From Qipengyuania sediminis (GTDB taxonomy: Bacteria; Pseudomonadota; Alphaproteobacteria; Sphingomonadales; Sphingomonadaceae): a stretch of DNA of 64,000 nt. Shown piece after piece: positions 19,625 to 29,761 of the stretch; position 1 is the stretch's first letter; the number at the start of each line of letters is the position of its first letter. The stretch covers positions 2,108,001 to 2,172,000 of the forward strand of contig NZ_CP037948.1 in NCBI RefSeq assembly GCF_004358425.1. Direction: 5' to 3'. The notes below the pieces were generated by a model. It saw only the letters and a list, made by a program, of their open reading frames with translations, searched no databases and was not told where the DNA came from. The position numbers were made by a program, and so were the translations under genes.

Positions 19625-20115
19625 TCGGCGCGGCACCCCCGACGGCGGCCCTTTGCATCCTGGTCGACGCCGACGCCTGCCCGGTGAAGGACGAGATCTA
19701 CCGCGTGGCCGAGCGGCACGGTGCGCATGTCCGCGTGGTCAGCAACCAGATGTTCCGCGTGCCCGTGAGCGCGCGGGTGAAGCGCGTGACGGTCTCCGAC
19801 GCCTTCGACGCGGCGGACGACTGGATCGCCGAGCACGCCGGGCCGAGGACGCTGGTGGTGACCGGCGACATCCTCCTTGCCGACCGCGCCCTGAAGGCGG
19901 GCGCGACCGTCCTCGCGCACACCGGCAAGCCCTTCGACGCCGGCAGCATCGGCGGCGCGGTGGCCACCCGCGCGATCATGGCCGAATTGCGCGCGGGGAT
20001 GGACGGCCCGCTGGGAGGCGCCGGCGGCGGCCCACCCCCGTTCCGCAAGGAAGACCGCTCGCGGTTCCTGCAGGCGCTGGACCGGGAGCTGGTGCGGTTG
20101 GGGCGGGCGGCATAG
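19621..20115 (+). CDS. YaiI/YqxD family protein (DUF188)
   Basis: 164 aa. The DUF188 signature is complete: ILVDADACPVKDEIYRVAER, VVSNQMFRVP, DAADDWIAEHAGP, VVTGDILLADRALKAGA and the C-terminal FRKEDRSRFLQALDREL. The fold is PIN-like, with acidic residues placed as in nucleases, but no activity is established for the family. The start is most likely the TTG at 19621, overlapping the stop of the 45-aa gene, because no ATG or GTG precedes the conserved VDADACP. Last gene before the AT-rich segment. Confidence 0.9.
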   Translation: MIGAAPPTAALCILVDADACPVKDEIYRVAERHGAHVRVVSNQMFRVPVSARVKRVTVSDAFDAADDWIAEHAGPRTLVVTGDILLADRALKAGATVLAHTGKPFDAGSIGGAVATRAIMAELRAGMDGPLGGAGGGPPPFRKEDRSRFLQALDRELVRLGRAA

Positions 20116-20146
20116 AAAGTTCTCGCGAGGAGCGTGCTAGCCAGTC

Positions 20147-20722
20147 TTAATCACCCAACAGAACACTGAAAAAAGCTGCGTTTCGCTTTTTAGCATTTTC
20201 TATCATGGTGTCATAACCGTAGACATAAACGGCCATTTCCTCATTTGGACGATATTGGTGCCATATCCTCGGATTCCAATCATTTTGGAAGCTGTGTCGC
20301 TTTAGTGTCTTGATTAGCGTCGGCGTTAAATCAGCGATAATGTACGCTACACGGCGCGTCACACGCGCAAAGGAGAAAATCTCCCCATCCTTTTTTTGCG
20401 CCGAACCTCGCTCAAGTGCTTTTTCCAACGTTTCGACAACTTGAACAACAGGATCGGACTTAGAGGGTCCAAACCTATAGTCATCCCGCCCAGGCTTCTT
20501 GAACTCGACGATTGCAAGAGAAGAGCCGTCGTCCTCTCCGAAGATTAAGCTATCATCGTAAAACATCAGATCGGTGACCTTATCGCCTTTCTCGCGTCGG
20601 CCACCGTGAATTGTTCGATCACTAGAGATATAAGGGCAGAAAGCCAATAAGTCGTCTACAATCCAGAGGTTGTGATCGAAGTAATTGGACCCAGTGCTAT
20701 CAGTAAATCGACGGAAAATCAA
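20147..20722 (-). CDS. PD-(D/E)xK nuclease-like protein, probably the severed C-terminal part of the upstream ATPase
   Basis: 191 aa from a TTG that overlaps the ATPase stop (20719-20722). It has a nuclease-like core: Asp51 (KVTDLMFYDD), then Glu73-x-Lys75 (AIVEFKKPGRDDY), the spacing of a PD-(D/E)xK site. HNLWIVDDLLAFCPYISSD precedes it, as in the C-terminal domain of some large single-chain ATP-binding proteins (recalled, not checked). Codons before the TTG in this frame read EDTIHNLIFRRFTD, family-like sequence that lacks its own start, so this piece appears to have been continuous with the ATPase. It is AT-richer than its neighbours. Nuclease function is inferred from motif only. Confidence 0.7.
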   Translation of the reverse strand: MIFRRFTDSTGSNYFDHNLWIVDDLLAFCPYISSDRTIHGGRREKGDKVTDLMFYDDSLIFGEDDGSSLAIVEFKKPGRDDYRFGPSKSDPVVQVVETLEKALERGSAQKKDGEIFSFARVTRRVAYIIADLTPTLIKTLKRHSFQNDWNPRIWHQYRPNEEMAVYVYGYDTMIENAKKRNAAFFSVLLGD

Positions 20723-22125
20723 ATTATGTATCGTGTCTTCGGGGGCAATTTTTCATCATTATCGAATCGCCGAGCAGCCTCAACTAGTGAGATAACCTTT
20801 CGCCGATGAACGACATACTCAGCTAATGCGTCTCGCTTTTCCTCGCCGAGGTCTTTTACAAGATCGCGGATTTCTTCAAAGTAGGCTTGCTCGCTCTCGG
20901 TCGCTTTCGCGATGCTCTCCGAGATGTCTTCGCTCCGACGATATCTCTTCAACGCTAAGTCGGATACGAACTGGTCCGCACCCCAGCTGTTCGGCTTTTT
21001 GCGAACGTACTCATCTAGGGTCTCTCCCTTAAGTCCCATCCGCAAGATTGGATTCTCCACCAGGGCCGAAGATAGCTCCTTTCTCTGCGCGTCTTTAATT
21101 TTACTGATTTGGTCGGACTCAGTCTCCTCGATGACCTCAGCCACCTTGGTTACAATGGTCTCAATCTCTTTCGGGGTAATATTGATTGACGTACGGGAAT
21201 CGTTTAGCCTCTTCTCAAAAGCTTCGCCGCTAATCACAGCAACAACAATGTATTTCTCGTCATTGGAATCTAGAAAAAATGGCCTGCCTAATTTTTGACC
21301 CAAATCTTTCGGAACGCCTACGATTCGCCCTCCAGCCGAAAACATTAAGGAGTTTTGGTTGAAGCGCCGGGTGCGGGGAATTTTGCTTACAGTATAATTC
21401 AGTGTTTCCGGCTTTTTGTCTATCTCGACTACAAACGTTCCGGAGGAAGTCGCATTAAATAGGGTGGCGAATTCACCACTTAGGTGTGTAACAACTCCAT
21501 CGACCTCTAGGTGAATTTCTGGAAGCTGGCCCTTGAGAAACTCCGGAAGAAAGTGCTCAGCCAATTCATCGGATATCGTCGACGCATCCAGATGGAGAAT
21601 AATTTCGTGCCATTCCTCTTTGGGTTCGTTGAATTCAACCTTAACCCCCGTGCCGGAGAAATCAGGTTCTCCGTCAAAGAATATGATCTCGCGTCTGTCA
21701 TAGATGTTGAAACGGAACGTTCTTGATCGGAGGCCGCTGTCGACCTGGTCACGCGCTTGATAGTGTATTCTTTCGAATACTTTGAAAGCAATAAAGCGCC
21801 CAAATCCGCGCCCGCGCTTTTCGAGTTTAAGGCCGCTAAATGGAGTGAGGAACGAGCGAAAGTTTTCGTCATTCAAGCCTATGCCATCATCCTCAACTGA
21901 CACCAAAAAATTCTTCGGGTCGTTGGTGTTATGAAATTGTATGGCGATATGGCCGCCGCCTATCGCTGCGTTCCCAAGCTTGGTTTCGATGGAGTGAAGA
22001 CAGTTGGACAGGGCCTCGAATATGGGAAGCATGAACCCTCGAAGATCGTGAGTGATATGCGTCCGCTCAATGACAGCGGGCATATCTGGCTTACGAAGGG
22101 TTTCGGTTTTCAGGTCAGCGCTCAT
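20719..22125 (-). CDS. GHKL-type ATPase, candidate defence or DNA-processing protein
   Basis: 468 aa. The Bergerat ATP-binding fold is visible: N-box at residues 37-41 (FEALSNCLHSIE), DxGxG at 79-83 (VEDDGIGLN), and a glycine loop at 105-110 (KRGRGFGRFIAFKVFE). This places it with HSP90/MutL/MORC-like ATPases, without a histidine-kinase phosphoacceptor domain. A central beta-rich part (150-330) and a charged helical C-terminus follow. Plus-strand line 21181-21240 has 27 G/C of 60 against roughly 70% in nearby lines, a sign of transfer. It starts 59 bases after the thiC stop on the same strand. The stop overlaps the nuclease-like frame. No target can be named. Confidence 0.75.
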   Translation of the reverse strand: MSADLKTETLRKPDMPAVIERTHITHDLRGFMLPIFEALSNCLHSIETKLGNAAIGGGHIAIQFHNTNDPKNFLVSVEDDGIGLNDENFRSFLTPFSGLKLEKRGRGFGRFIAFKVFERIHYQARDQVDSGLRSRTFRFNIYDRREIIFFDGEPDFSGTGVKVEFNEPKEEWHEIILHLDASTISDELAEHFLPEFLKGQLPEIHLEVDGVVTHLSGEFATLFNATSSGTFVVEIDKKPETLNYTVSKIPRTRRFNQNSLMFSAGGRIVGVPKDLGQKLGRPFFLDSNDEKYIVVAVISGEAFEKRLNDSRTSINITPKEIETIVTKVAEVIEETESDQISKIKDAQRKELSSALVENPILRMGLKGETLDEYVRKKPNSWGADQFVSDLALKRYRRSEDISESIAKATESEQAYFEEIRDLVKDLGEEKRDALAEYVVHRRKVISLVEAARRFDNDEKLPPKTRYII

Positions 22126-22184
22126 CTGATGGCTTTATGCTCTAACCTGAGGCGAACACAACTCGCTCAGTTTGCCCGCCCCGA

Positions 22185-24172
<1,988 letters not shown>

Positions 24173-24210
24173 TGGGGAAGCCTAGGCGCGGCGATCGGTG
24201 CGGTAAAGCC

Positions 24211-25533
24211 TCACACCATCAGCGCCAGCAGGTCCTTGATCGTCACGGTCGCGAAGCCGACCGCGCTGTCGGAGATGCCGTAGGGGACGAGGAGGCGGCC
24301 GTGCGTGCCGTCCCCCACCCGCAAGGCGCCGCAGGTGTAGATGACATTGGGGACATAGCCCGCGCGGTCCGCGTCCACCGCGGTCAGCACCGGCGCCTTG
24401 ACCCGCGCGATCAGCTTCGCAGGGTCATCGAGGTCGAGCAAAGCGCAGCCGAGCGCGTATTTCCGCATCGCGCCCACGCCGTGGGTGAACAGCAGCCACC
24501 CCGCATCGGTGCGGATCGGGCTGCCGCAATTGCCGATCTGTATGAACTCCCAGGGATAGGCAGGCTCCATCAGCAGCGCGCCGTCCTCGTCCCAGGAATC
24601 GAGGCGGTCGCTGGTGAGGTAATAGAGGTTCTTGCCGTCCTGGCGCCCGACCATGGCATAGCGGCCCGCGATCTTTTCCGGGAACAGCGCCATCCCCTTG
24701 TTGCGCCCGGCCCGCCCATGGATCGGCTCAAGGTGGAAGCTGCGGAAATCGCGGGTGCGCAGCAGCTCCGAACGGATCGATTTCCCCGAATAGGCGGTGT
24801 AGGTGCCGATGTATTCGTAATCGAGCGGGCCGTGTTGGAACCGGGTCAGCCGCAGATCCTCGAGCCCCCCCGCCTGCTGTTCGGTGATCGGGAAGATCAC
24901 CGAATTGCCGAGCGTCGAATCGGGATGGCAGTGCACCGTCACTGCATCGTCCGTATCGTGCACGCTGGCGGGATCGAGGTCGACTGCGGTGGCGAAGCTG
25001 GTCTGCGGCCACAGGCAGAAGCTGCCATCGCTTTCCACGATTCCTTCGCGGAAGGCGATCGAGCTGATGTGACCCTCGCCCACCGCGCGCAGGCTCATCA
25101 CGAAACGGCAGGCGCCATGCGAGAGGCCGGACTGATCGGGGTGCGGCACGATCGAAGGGTTCATCAGCGCCGCCGCGGAATAGGTGTATTCGTGGCAAAA
25201 ATAGGCGCCGATCAGCAGTTTTACCGTATCGTCGTAGGCATCGGGGTCGAGATCAAGGTCATCGGCGACCTGCTCGAAGCGGTCGCGGAACATGGCCTCG
25301 GTCTGCCAGTGCCGCTCGGCGAAATCGTGGCGGACGCGGGCATATTCCTCCGCGGCGACCTGGGGCTCGAGCGCGGCGACATCCTCGACCAGCTTCAGCG
25401 CCCGGCTGCTGCCCGCGCCGCGCGCCTGCCATCCCAGGTGGAAGGGGCGCAGAACGACGCGGCCGGGATCGGCGTGCAGCCGGGTATCAAAGATGTGGAA
25501 CGGGGTCTGCCGATTGGCTTCGCTGCCGTTCAC
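24211..25533 (-). CDS. Glycoside hydrolase family 130-like protein (putative mannoside phosphorylase)
   Basis: 440 aa from the GTG at 25533 (MNGSEANRQTPFHIF); a longer frame to 25578 is possible. It is a five-bladed beta-propeller-type protein with GH130 features: RFVMSLRAVGEGHISSIAFR, TRFQHGPLDYEYIGTYTAYSG, GRNKGMALFPEKIAGRYAMVGRQD, IQIGNCGSPIRTDAGWLLFTHGVG and YVPNVIYTCGAL. GH130 enzymes act on beta-mannosides, usually by phosphorolysis. The start overlaps the end of the glycosyltransferase gene by 47 bases, so the two are coupled and probably act on one glycan. There is no signal peptide, so it should be cytoplasmic. Confidence 0.82.
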   Translation of the reverse strand: MNGSEANRQTPFHIFDTRLHADPGRVVLRPFHLGWQARGAGSSRALKLVEDVAALEPQVAAEEYARVRHDFAERHWQTEAMFRDRFEQVADDLDLDPDAYDDTVKLLIGAYFCHEYTYSAAALMNPSIVPHPDQSGLSHGACRFVMSLRAVGEGHISSIAFREGIVESDGSFCLWPQTSFATAVDLDPASVHDTDDAVTVHCHPDSTLGNSVIFPITEQQAGGLEDLRLTRFQHGPLDYEYIGTYTAYSGKSIRSELLRTRDFRSFHLEPIHGRAGRNKGMALFPEKIAGRYAMVGRQDGKNLYYLTSDRLDSWDEDGALLMEPAYPWEFIQIGNCGSPIRTDAGWLLFTHGVGAMRKYALGCALLDLDDPAKLIARVKAPVLTAVDADRAGYVPNVIYTCGALRVGDGTHGRLLVPYGISDSAVGFATVTIKDLLALMV

Positions 25534-27850
25534 GCCCGTCTCCCGCCTTCCCGCGGCCTGCCGAAACGGCGGCCTCACCGGCGCGGAGCGCTAGCATGGA
25601 ATGGCGGGCGAGATGCAAGGCGAGGATGCTTTCCGCCCCACAATTCTCGTTTCGGCCCCGGGGGGTAACCCCGTCGCGGCAGCGCCCGGTGGCAAGATCG
25701 CCCAGCACGGCGCCGCGATCGTTGGCACCGAAGAACCAGCGCCAGGCGGCGTCGGCATGGGCGTGCCAGAAAACATCGCCGCTTGCCCGCAGCGCCACGC
25801 GCGCACAGTCGATCGCCGCCAGCGCCTCCAGCGGCTGCTGGTCGAAGGGCAGCATGTCGTGCTCGCGCCCCAGCCCGTTCGAACCGACCGGACGGAAATG
25901 GCCGGCAGGCGCGGTCTGGCGTTCGGCGAGCCAGCGCGCGGTCTCGAGCCCGGCGCGGGTCATCGCGCGGTCGCCGAGGAGCTCGCCTGCTTCGAGCAGC
26001 GCCTGGGGCAGCCGCGCGTTGTCATAGGCGAGCCGGGTCTCGAACCACGGCCAGTCGGCGCTGCGATAGCGCGCGAGATGCTCTATCAGCACCGCGCCCC
26101 CTTCCGCCAGAACCTGGCGCGACACGCCATAGCCGGGCTCACGGCGCAGGCGCGCGGCAGCGCCCAGCATGACGAAGGCGATGGTGCGGGGGCTGCGCAA
26201 GCCGCGCAGCGCCGGCAGCGCGGTATCATACCACATCCGTGCCCAGGCTCTGAGGTCGGGATCGCGGCTGGTCTCGATCGTTTGGCCCAGCGCCCACAGC
26301 GTGCGCCCGTTCGAGTCTTCGGAGCCGATATCCTCGCACCAGCTGCGGTCGAAGCGCATGAAGTTGCGGAAGGCGCCGCGCCCTTCATGCGCATCCGGGT
26401 TCCACGCGTGCTGGATAAAGCTCGCATACTGCCCGGCACGCGCGATGCGCTCGCCCGTCGCGACCCCTTCAGCGATGTTGATCCACATCAGCGCGCGGAC
26501 GTTGTCGTCGAGGCAATAGCCGTGGCGACGATCGGGCACGGTGCCGATGGCGTGCTGGAGCATGCCGGTCGCATCGCTCATCGCGAAAACGCCCATGGGG
26601 TTGGGCACCACCGACAGCGGCGCGCGCACCGCGGTCGCCGGGATGGCGGAGCGCACCAGCGCGGCGGTGGCAGCGGCAAAGCGCGGCCAGATGGTTTGCC
26701 GCCCGCGCGCCCAGGCGCGGCGCTGCATGGCGGCAAGACGGGCAGGGTCATCGAGCAATGCGCAGACCGCTTCGGCGATCGCACCGGCATCGCCGGGCTC
26801 GACCAGCACGCCGACATCGTTTGCGAGGAGTTCGCGTGCATGGATATAGGGCGTCGCCACCACCGCCTTGCCCAGCGCAACCGCGTAGCTCAGCGTGCCC
26901 GAGGTGGATTGCTGGAGATTGGGGTAGGGGGTGAGAAAGATGTCGCAGGCGTCGAGCCGGGCAAGCAGTTCGCCGGTGTCGAGGAAGCGGTTTTCCCACT
27001 CGATGGCATGGGCGACCCCGCGAGCGCGAGCGCGCTCCATCAGCATCTCGCGGTAGCTTTCCCCGTCGCGCGCGACGAGCACCGGGTGCGTTCTGCCGAC
27101 GATGCGGTAGAGCACGTCCGGATGTCGCGCGAGCACCTGGGGAAGCGCGTCGATGACATGCTCCAGCCCCTTGCCGGGGCCGAGCAGGCCGAAGGTCATC
27201 AGCACGGGCCTGGTGCCGAAGCCCTGCATCTCTTTCGCCGCCGCGGTCCGCCCGAAGGGACGATCGGGCGCGCCGTGCTCGATGACCTCTATGAGGCTTT
27301 GCGGCGCGCGGTAGAGCTCGACCAGCAGATCGCGCGCGTGATGGCTCATGACCATGACCCGGCTGGCCCGCGCAAGCAGATGGTCGAGAATGCGGCGCTG
27401 ATTGTCGGACGGGTGCGAAAGGACGGTGTGCAGCGTCAGGATCAGCGGCGCGGCGATGCGATCGGCGAAATCGCAGACCATCTCGCCGTCCGGGCCGCCG
27501 AATATGCCGTATTCGTGCTGCAGCCAGACGGCATCCGCGCCGCTCGCGTCGATCGCGGCGGCGGCTTCGCGATAGGCTACCGGATCTTCCGCTGCCAGGG
27601 GGCGCACGCCCTCGGGATAGGCGGCGGGGCGGTCTTTCGCATCGAGCGCGTAGATGTCGAAGGCAATGTCGGGGTGATGATGCGCCGTCTGTTCGACGAC
27701 GTCGCGGGTGAATGTCGCGATGCCGCACTGGCGCGGCGGATAGGTTCCCACGATCGCGACGCGAGCCGGCCTGTCCGCGTCGCCGCGAGTGGACGCGCCC
27801 GGCCAGACTTCGCCCCTGTCGAAGGCCAATACCCCGGTTTCGATCGTCAT
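25487..27850 (-). CDS. Glycosyltransferase family 4 protein with C-terminal helical-barrel domain
   Basis: 787 aa. Residues about 28-400 are a GT-B/GT4 domain: VAIVGTYPPRQCGIATFTRD, VWLQHEYGIFGG, LMTFGLLGPGKGLEHVIDAL and the nucleotide-sugar site region STSGTLSYAVALGKAVVATP. Residues about 425-760 form an alpha/alpha-barrel-like region with RHGYCLDDNVRALMWINIAE, EDSNGRTLWALGQ and FDQQPLEALAAIDCA. Two-domain proteins of this type are found beside GH130 genes, as here. Together they suggest synthesis and turnover of a mannose-containing intracellular glycan or polymer. That role is inference. The ATG at 27850 has GGCTTCAGCGG upstream, a weak ribosome site. Confidence 0.82.
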   Translation of the reverse strand: MTIETGVLAFDRGEVWPGASTRGDADRPARVAIVGTYPPRQCGIATFTRDVVEQTAHHHPDIAFDIYALDAKDRPAAYPEGVRPLAAEDPVAYREAAAAIDASGADAVWLQHEYGIFGGPDGEMVCDFADRIAAPLILTLHTVLSHPSDNQRRILDHLLARASRVMVMSHHARDLLVELYRAPQSLIEVIEHGAPDRPFGRTAAAKEMQGFGTRPVLMTFGLLGPGKGLEHVIDALPQVLARHPDVLYRIVGRTHPVLVARDGESYREMLMERARARGVAHAIEWENRFLDTGELLARLDACDIFLTPYPNLQQSTSGTLSYAVALGKAVVATPYIHARELLANDVGVLVEPGDAGAIAEAVCALLDDPARLAAMQRRAWARGRQTIWPRFAAATAALVRSAIPATAVRAPLSVVPNPMGVFAMSDATGMLQHAIGTVPDRRHGYCLDDNVRALMWINIAEGVATGERIARAGQYASFIQHAWNPDAHEGRGAFRNFMRFDRSWCEDIGSEDSNGRTLWALGQTIETSRDPDLRAWARMWYDTALPALRGLRSPRTIAFVMLGAAARLRREPGYGVSRQVLAEGGAVLIEHLARYRSADWPWFETRLAYDNARLPQALLEAGELLGDRAMTRAGLETARWLAERQTAPAGHFRPVGSNGLGREHDMLPFDQQPLEALAAIDCARVALRASGDVFWHAHADAAWRWFFGANDRGAVLGDLATGRCRDGVTPRGRNENCGAESILALHLARHSMLALRAGEAAVSAGRGKAGDGRERQRSQSADPVPHL

Positions 27851-27909
27851 CCGCTGAAGCCCTGCCTGCCTGACCGACAGACCAATGCATCACAAGTTAG
27901 TAAGTTCCG

Positions 27910-27922
27910 TTGCGCTGCACAA
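27910..27922. promoter_or_regulatory. Degenerate palindromic half of a possible operator pair
   Basis: TTGCGCTGCACAA, imperfectly palindromic and sharing the GCACAA end with the perfect palindrome at 27947-27961. It lies 60-72 bases upstream of the glycosyltransferase start. Confidence 0.35.
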
Positions 27923-27946
27923 TAAAACCAGCATTCAGCAACTCTC

Positions 27947-27961
27947 TTGTGCGGCGCACAA
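27947..27961. promoter_or_regulatory. Palindromic operator candidate TTGTGC-N3-GCACAA
   Basis: TTGTGCGGCGCACAA is a perfect 6+6 palindrome with a 3-base centre. It lies 3 bases after the end of the DUF885 gene and about 100 bases upstream of the glycosyltransferase ATG. A related copy is at 27910-27922. The bound protein is unknown. Confidence 0.45.
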
Positions 27962-27963
27962 CG

Positions 27964-29745
27964 TCAGTTCCCGCCCCCGGCAATCCAGCGGTCGATCTTG
28001 GCTTCGAGGACCGGCAGGGGCAGGTTGCCGCTCCCAAGCACCTGCGCATGGAAGGCCCGCACATCGAAACGGTCGCCAAGCGCCGTTTCCGCCTTCCGGC
28101 GCAGCGCCTTGATCTTCAGCTCGCCGAGTTTGTAGGCCAGCGCCTGCGCCGGCATCACTGTGTAGCGTGCCGTCTCGCTCATCGCGAAGTCGCGGGGTTG
28201 ACCGTTGGAGACCATATAGTCGACCGCCTGTTCGCGGCTCCAGCCTTTGGCATGGATGCCGGTATCGACCACCAGCCGCACCGCGCGCAGCAGCTCACCC
28301 CCGCCGAGCGCGCCGATGCGATCGAGCGGATCGTCGTAAAGCCCTAGCTCGTAACCGAGGTGTTCGGCGTAGAGTCCCCAGCCTTCCGAGTAGGCGGTAA
28401 AACCGCCGTAGCGCTGGAATCGGGGCAAAGCCGTATTTTCGAAAGCCAGCATGGTCTCGAAATGATGCCCGGGGTTCCCCTCGTGCATATAGAGCGCGAT
28501 GGTGGGAGATACCTGGCGGTTTTCGAGGTTGTAACCGCTGAAGTAGAAAGTGCCGGGCTTGCCGGTTTCGACATTGCCGGGGCTGTAGGATGCCGCGAGA
28601 TTGAAGGCTTCGCGATAGGTTTCGTAGGGCCGGATTTCGAGCGGGGTGCGCGGGATCGTCGAGAATAAGCGCGGCATCAGCGGATCGACCCGGCGGCCGA
28701 TGGCATACCAGGCTTCGGTGAGGCTGGCCTTGTCGCGGAAGATCTTGGGCTTGCGATCCCCCGCCTCGGCCCGCGCTTTGGCGAGCGCGGCATTGATGCG
28801 CGCGACCTCGGCAAGGCCCATCTCATGCACCTCCTCCGCGGTCAGCGGCAAGGTGGTCATTTCGGCGATGCGGTAGGCGTAATAGGGGCTGCCGCCCTTC
28901 GCGGCGGATAGACCAATGGTCTCGCGCGTGGCGGGGAGGTACTCGTTCGCCAGGAAATCGCGAAGCTTCTGCAGCGAGGGGCGGATTTCGCCCTCGATCG
29001 CGCGGCGCATGTCCGCGGTCAGCCGCGCCCGGTCCGCCGCGCCGATGCCGTCGGGAAAGCCGGCGATGGGTGTCCAATAAGGCGTCTGCTCGGTGCCGAG
29101 CTTGAGCTGGGTATCGAGTTGCGAGATCATCGTCGTCACGGTGAGGCGCGGCTGCACCACCCCCGCCGCCATGCCTTCGCGGAAACGCGCGATCGCTTCG
29201 TCCATCATGCGCCGAACCTGCGCGTGTCGCTTCAGCGCATTGTCGTAATCGGCGACTGTAGCGAAGGGCATGACCCCGCCCGCGCTGCTGAGGCGCGGGT
29301 AGCTGATGTGAAATCCCCTGAAATGATCGATCGGCAGATACTTCTCGAACGGCAGGGCGGCCGGCCCGGTTTGCTCGAGCGTGCGCTGCTGGTTGTAGGC
29401 AAAGACGTCGTAGGAGACGCGGTCTTGCGCGCCGAGCGCATTCCGGTCGATCGCCATCAACGCCGCGAGGTCCGCCTCGGCTGCTGCGCGTTCGCGAGCC
29501 TGGTAACCGGCCGAGAAATTATCGCCGAGGCGGTCGGCGCGGGTGAAATCGCCGCGGAAGAACCCCGCGACGGGGTTGCGGTCGAGAAAATCTGCACCCG
29601 AGCGCTCGAACAGCGCGAGGAGGGCGGCGCGGCTGTCCGCCTGGGCCGGGGCGGGGCTGGCCGCCATCGGCTCCGCGGACATCGTGGCGCAAGCGCCGAG
29701 CGGCAGGGCGGCAGCAGCGAGCAGCGCCAGGCGATAGGTCGTCAT
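27964..29745 (-). CDS. DUF885 lipoprotein (first of a tandem pair)
   Basis: 593 aa. The signal peptide has a lipobox ending at Cys19 (PLGAC). The rest is one DUF885 domain with LYMHEGNPGHHFE, a metallopeptidase-like HExxx..HH motif, then YSEGWGLYAEHLGYELGLYD and DTGIHAKGWSREQAVDYM. DUF885 proteins are predicted zinc-dependent peptidases or hydrolases. The start is set at 29745 by the signal peptide and the 16-base gap to the upstream paralogue. It is clearly homologous to the neighbour at 29762-31633 along its whole length. Confidence 0.88.
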   Translation of the reverse strand: MTTYRLALLAAAALPLGACATMSAEPMAASPAPAQADSRAALLALFERSGADFLDRNPVAGFFRGDFTRADRLGDNFSAGYQARERAAAEADLAALMAIDRNALGAQDRVSYDVFAYNQQRTLEQTGPAALPFEKYLPIDHFRGFHISYPRLSSAGGVMPFATVADYDNALKRHAQVRRMMDEAIARFREGMAAGVVQPRLTVTTMISQLDTQLKLGTEQTPYWTPIAGFPDGIGAADRARLTADMRRAIEGEIRPSLQKLRDFLANEYLPATRETIGLSAAKGGSPYYAYRIAEMTTLPLTAEEVHEMGLAEVARINAALAKARAEAGDRKPKIFRDKASLTEAWYAIGRRVDPLMPRLFSTIPRTPLEIRPYETYREAFNLAASYSPGNVETGKPGTFYFSGYNLENRQVSPTIALYMHEGNPGHHFETMLAFENTALPRFQRYGGFTAYSEGWGLYAEHLGYELGLYDDPLDRIGALGGGELLRAVRLVVDTGIHAKGWSREQAVDYMVSNGQPRDFAMSETARYTVMPAQALAYKLGELKIKALRRKAETALGDRFDVRAFHAQVLGSGNLPLPVLEAKIDRWIAGGGN

Positions 29746-29761
29746 CGTTCTCGAAACCCCC

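Noticed and set aside
25601..27925. 774-codon plus-strand frame opposite the glycosyltransferase
   Set aside because: Antisense shadow; low-complexity Arg/Gly/Ala composition and no domain.
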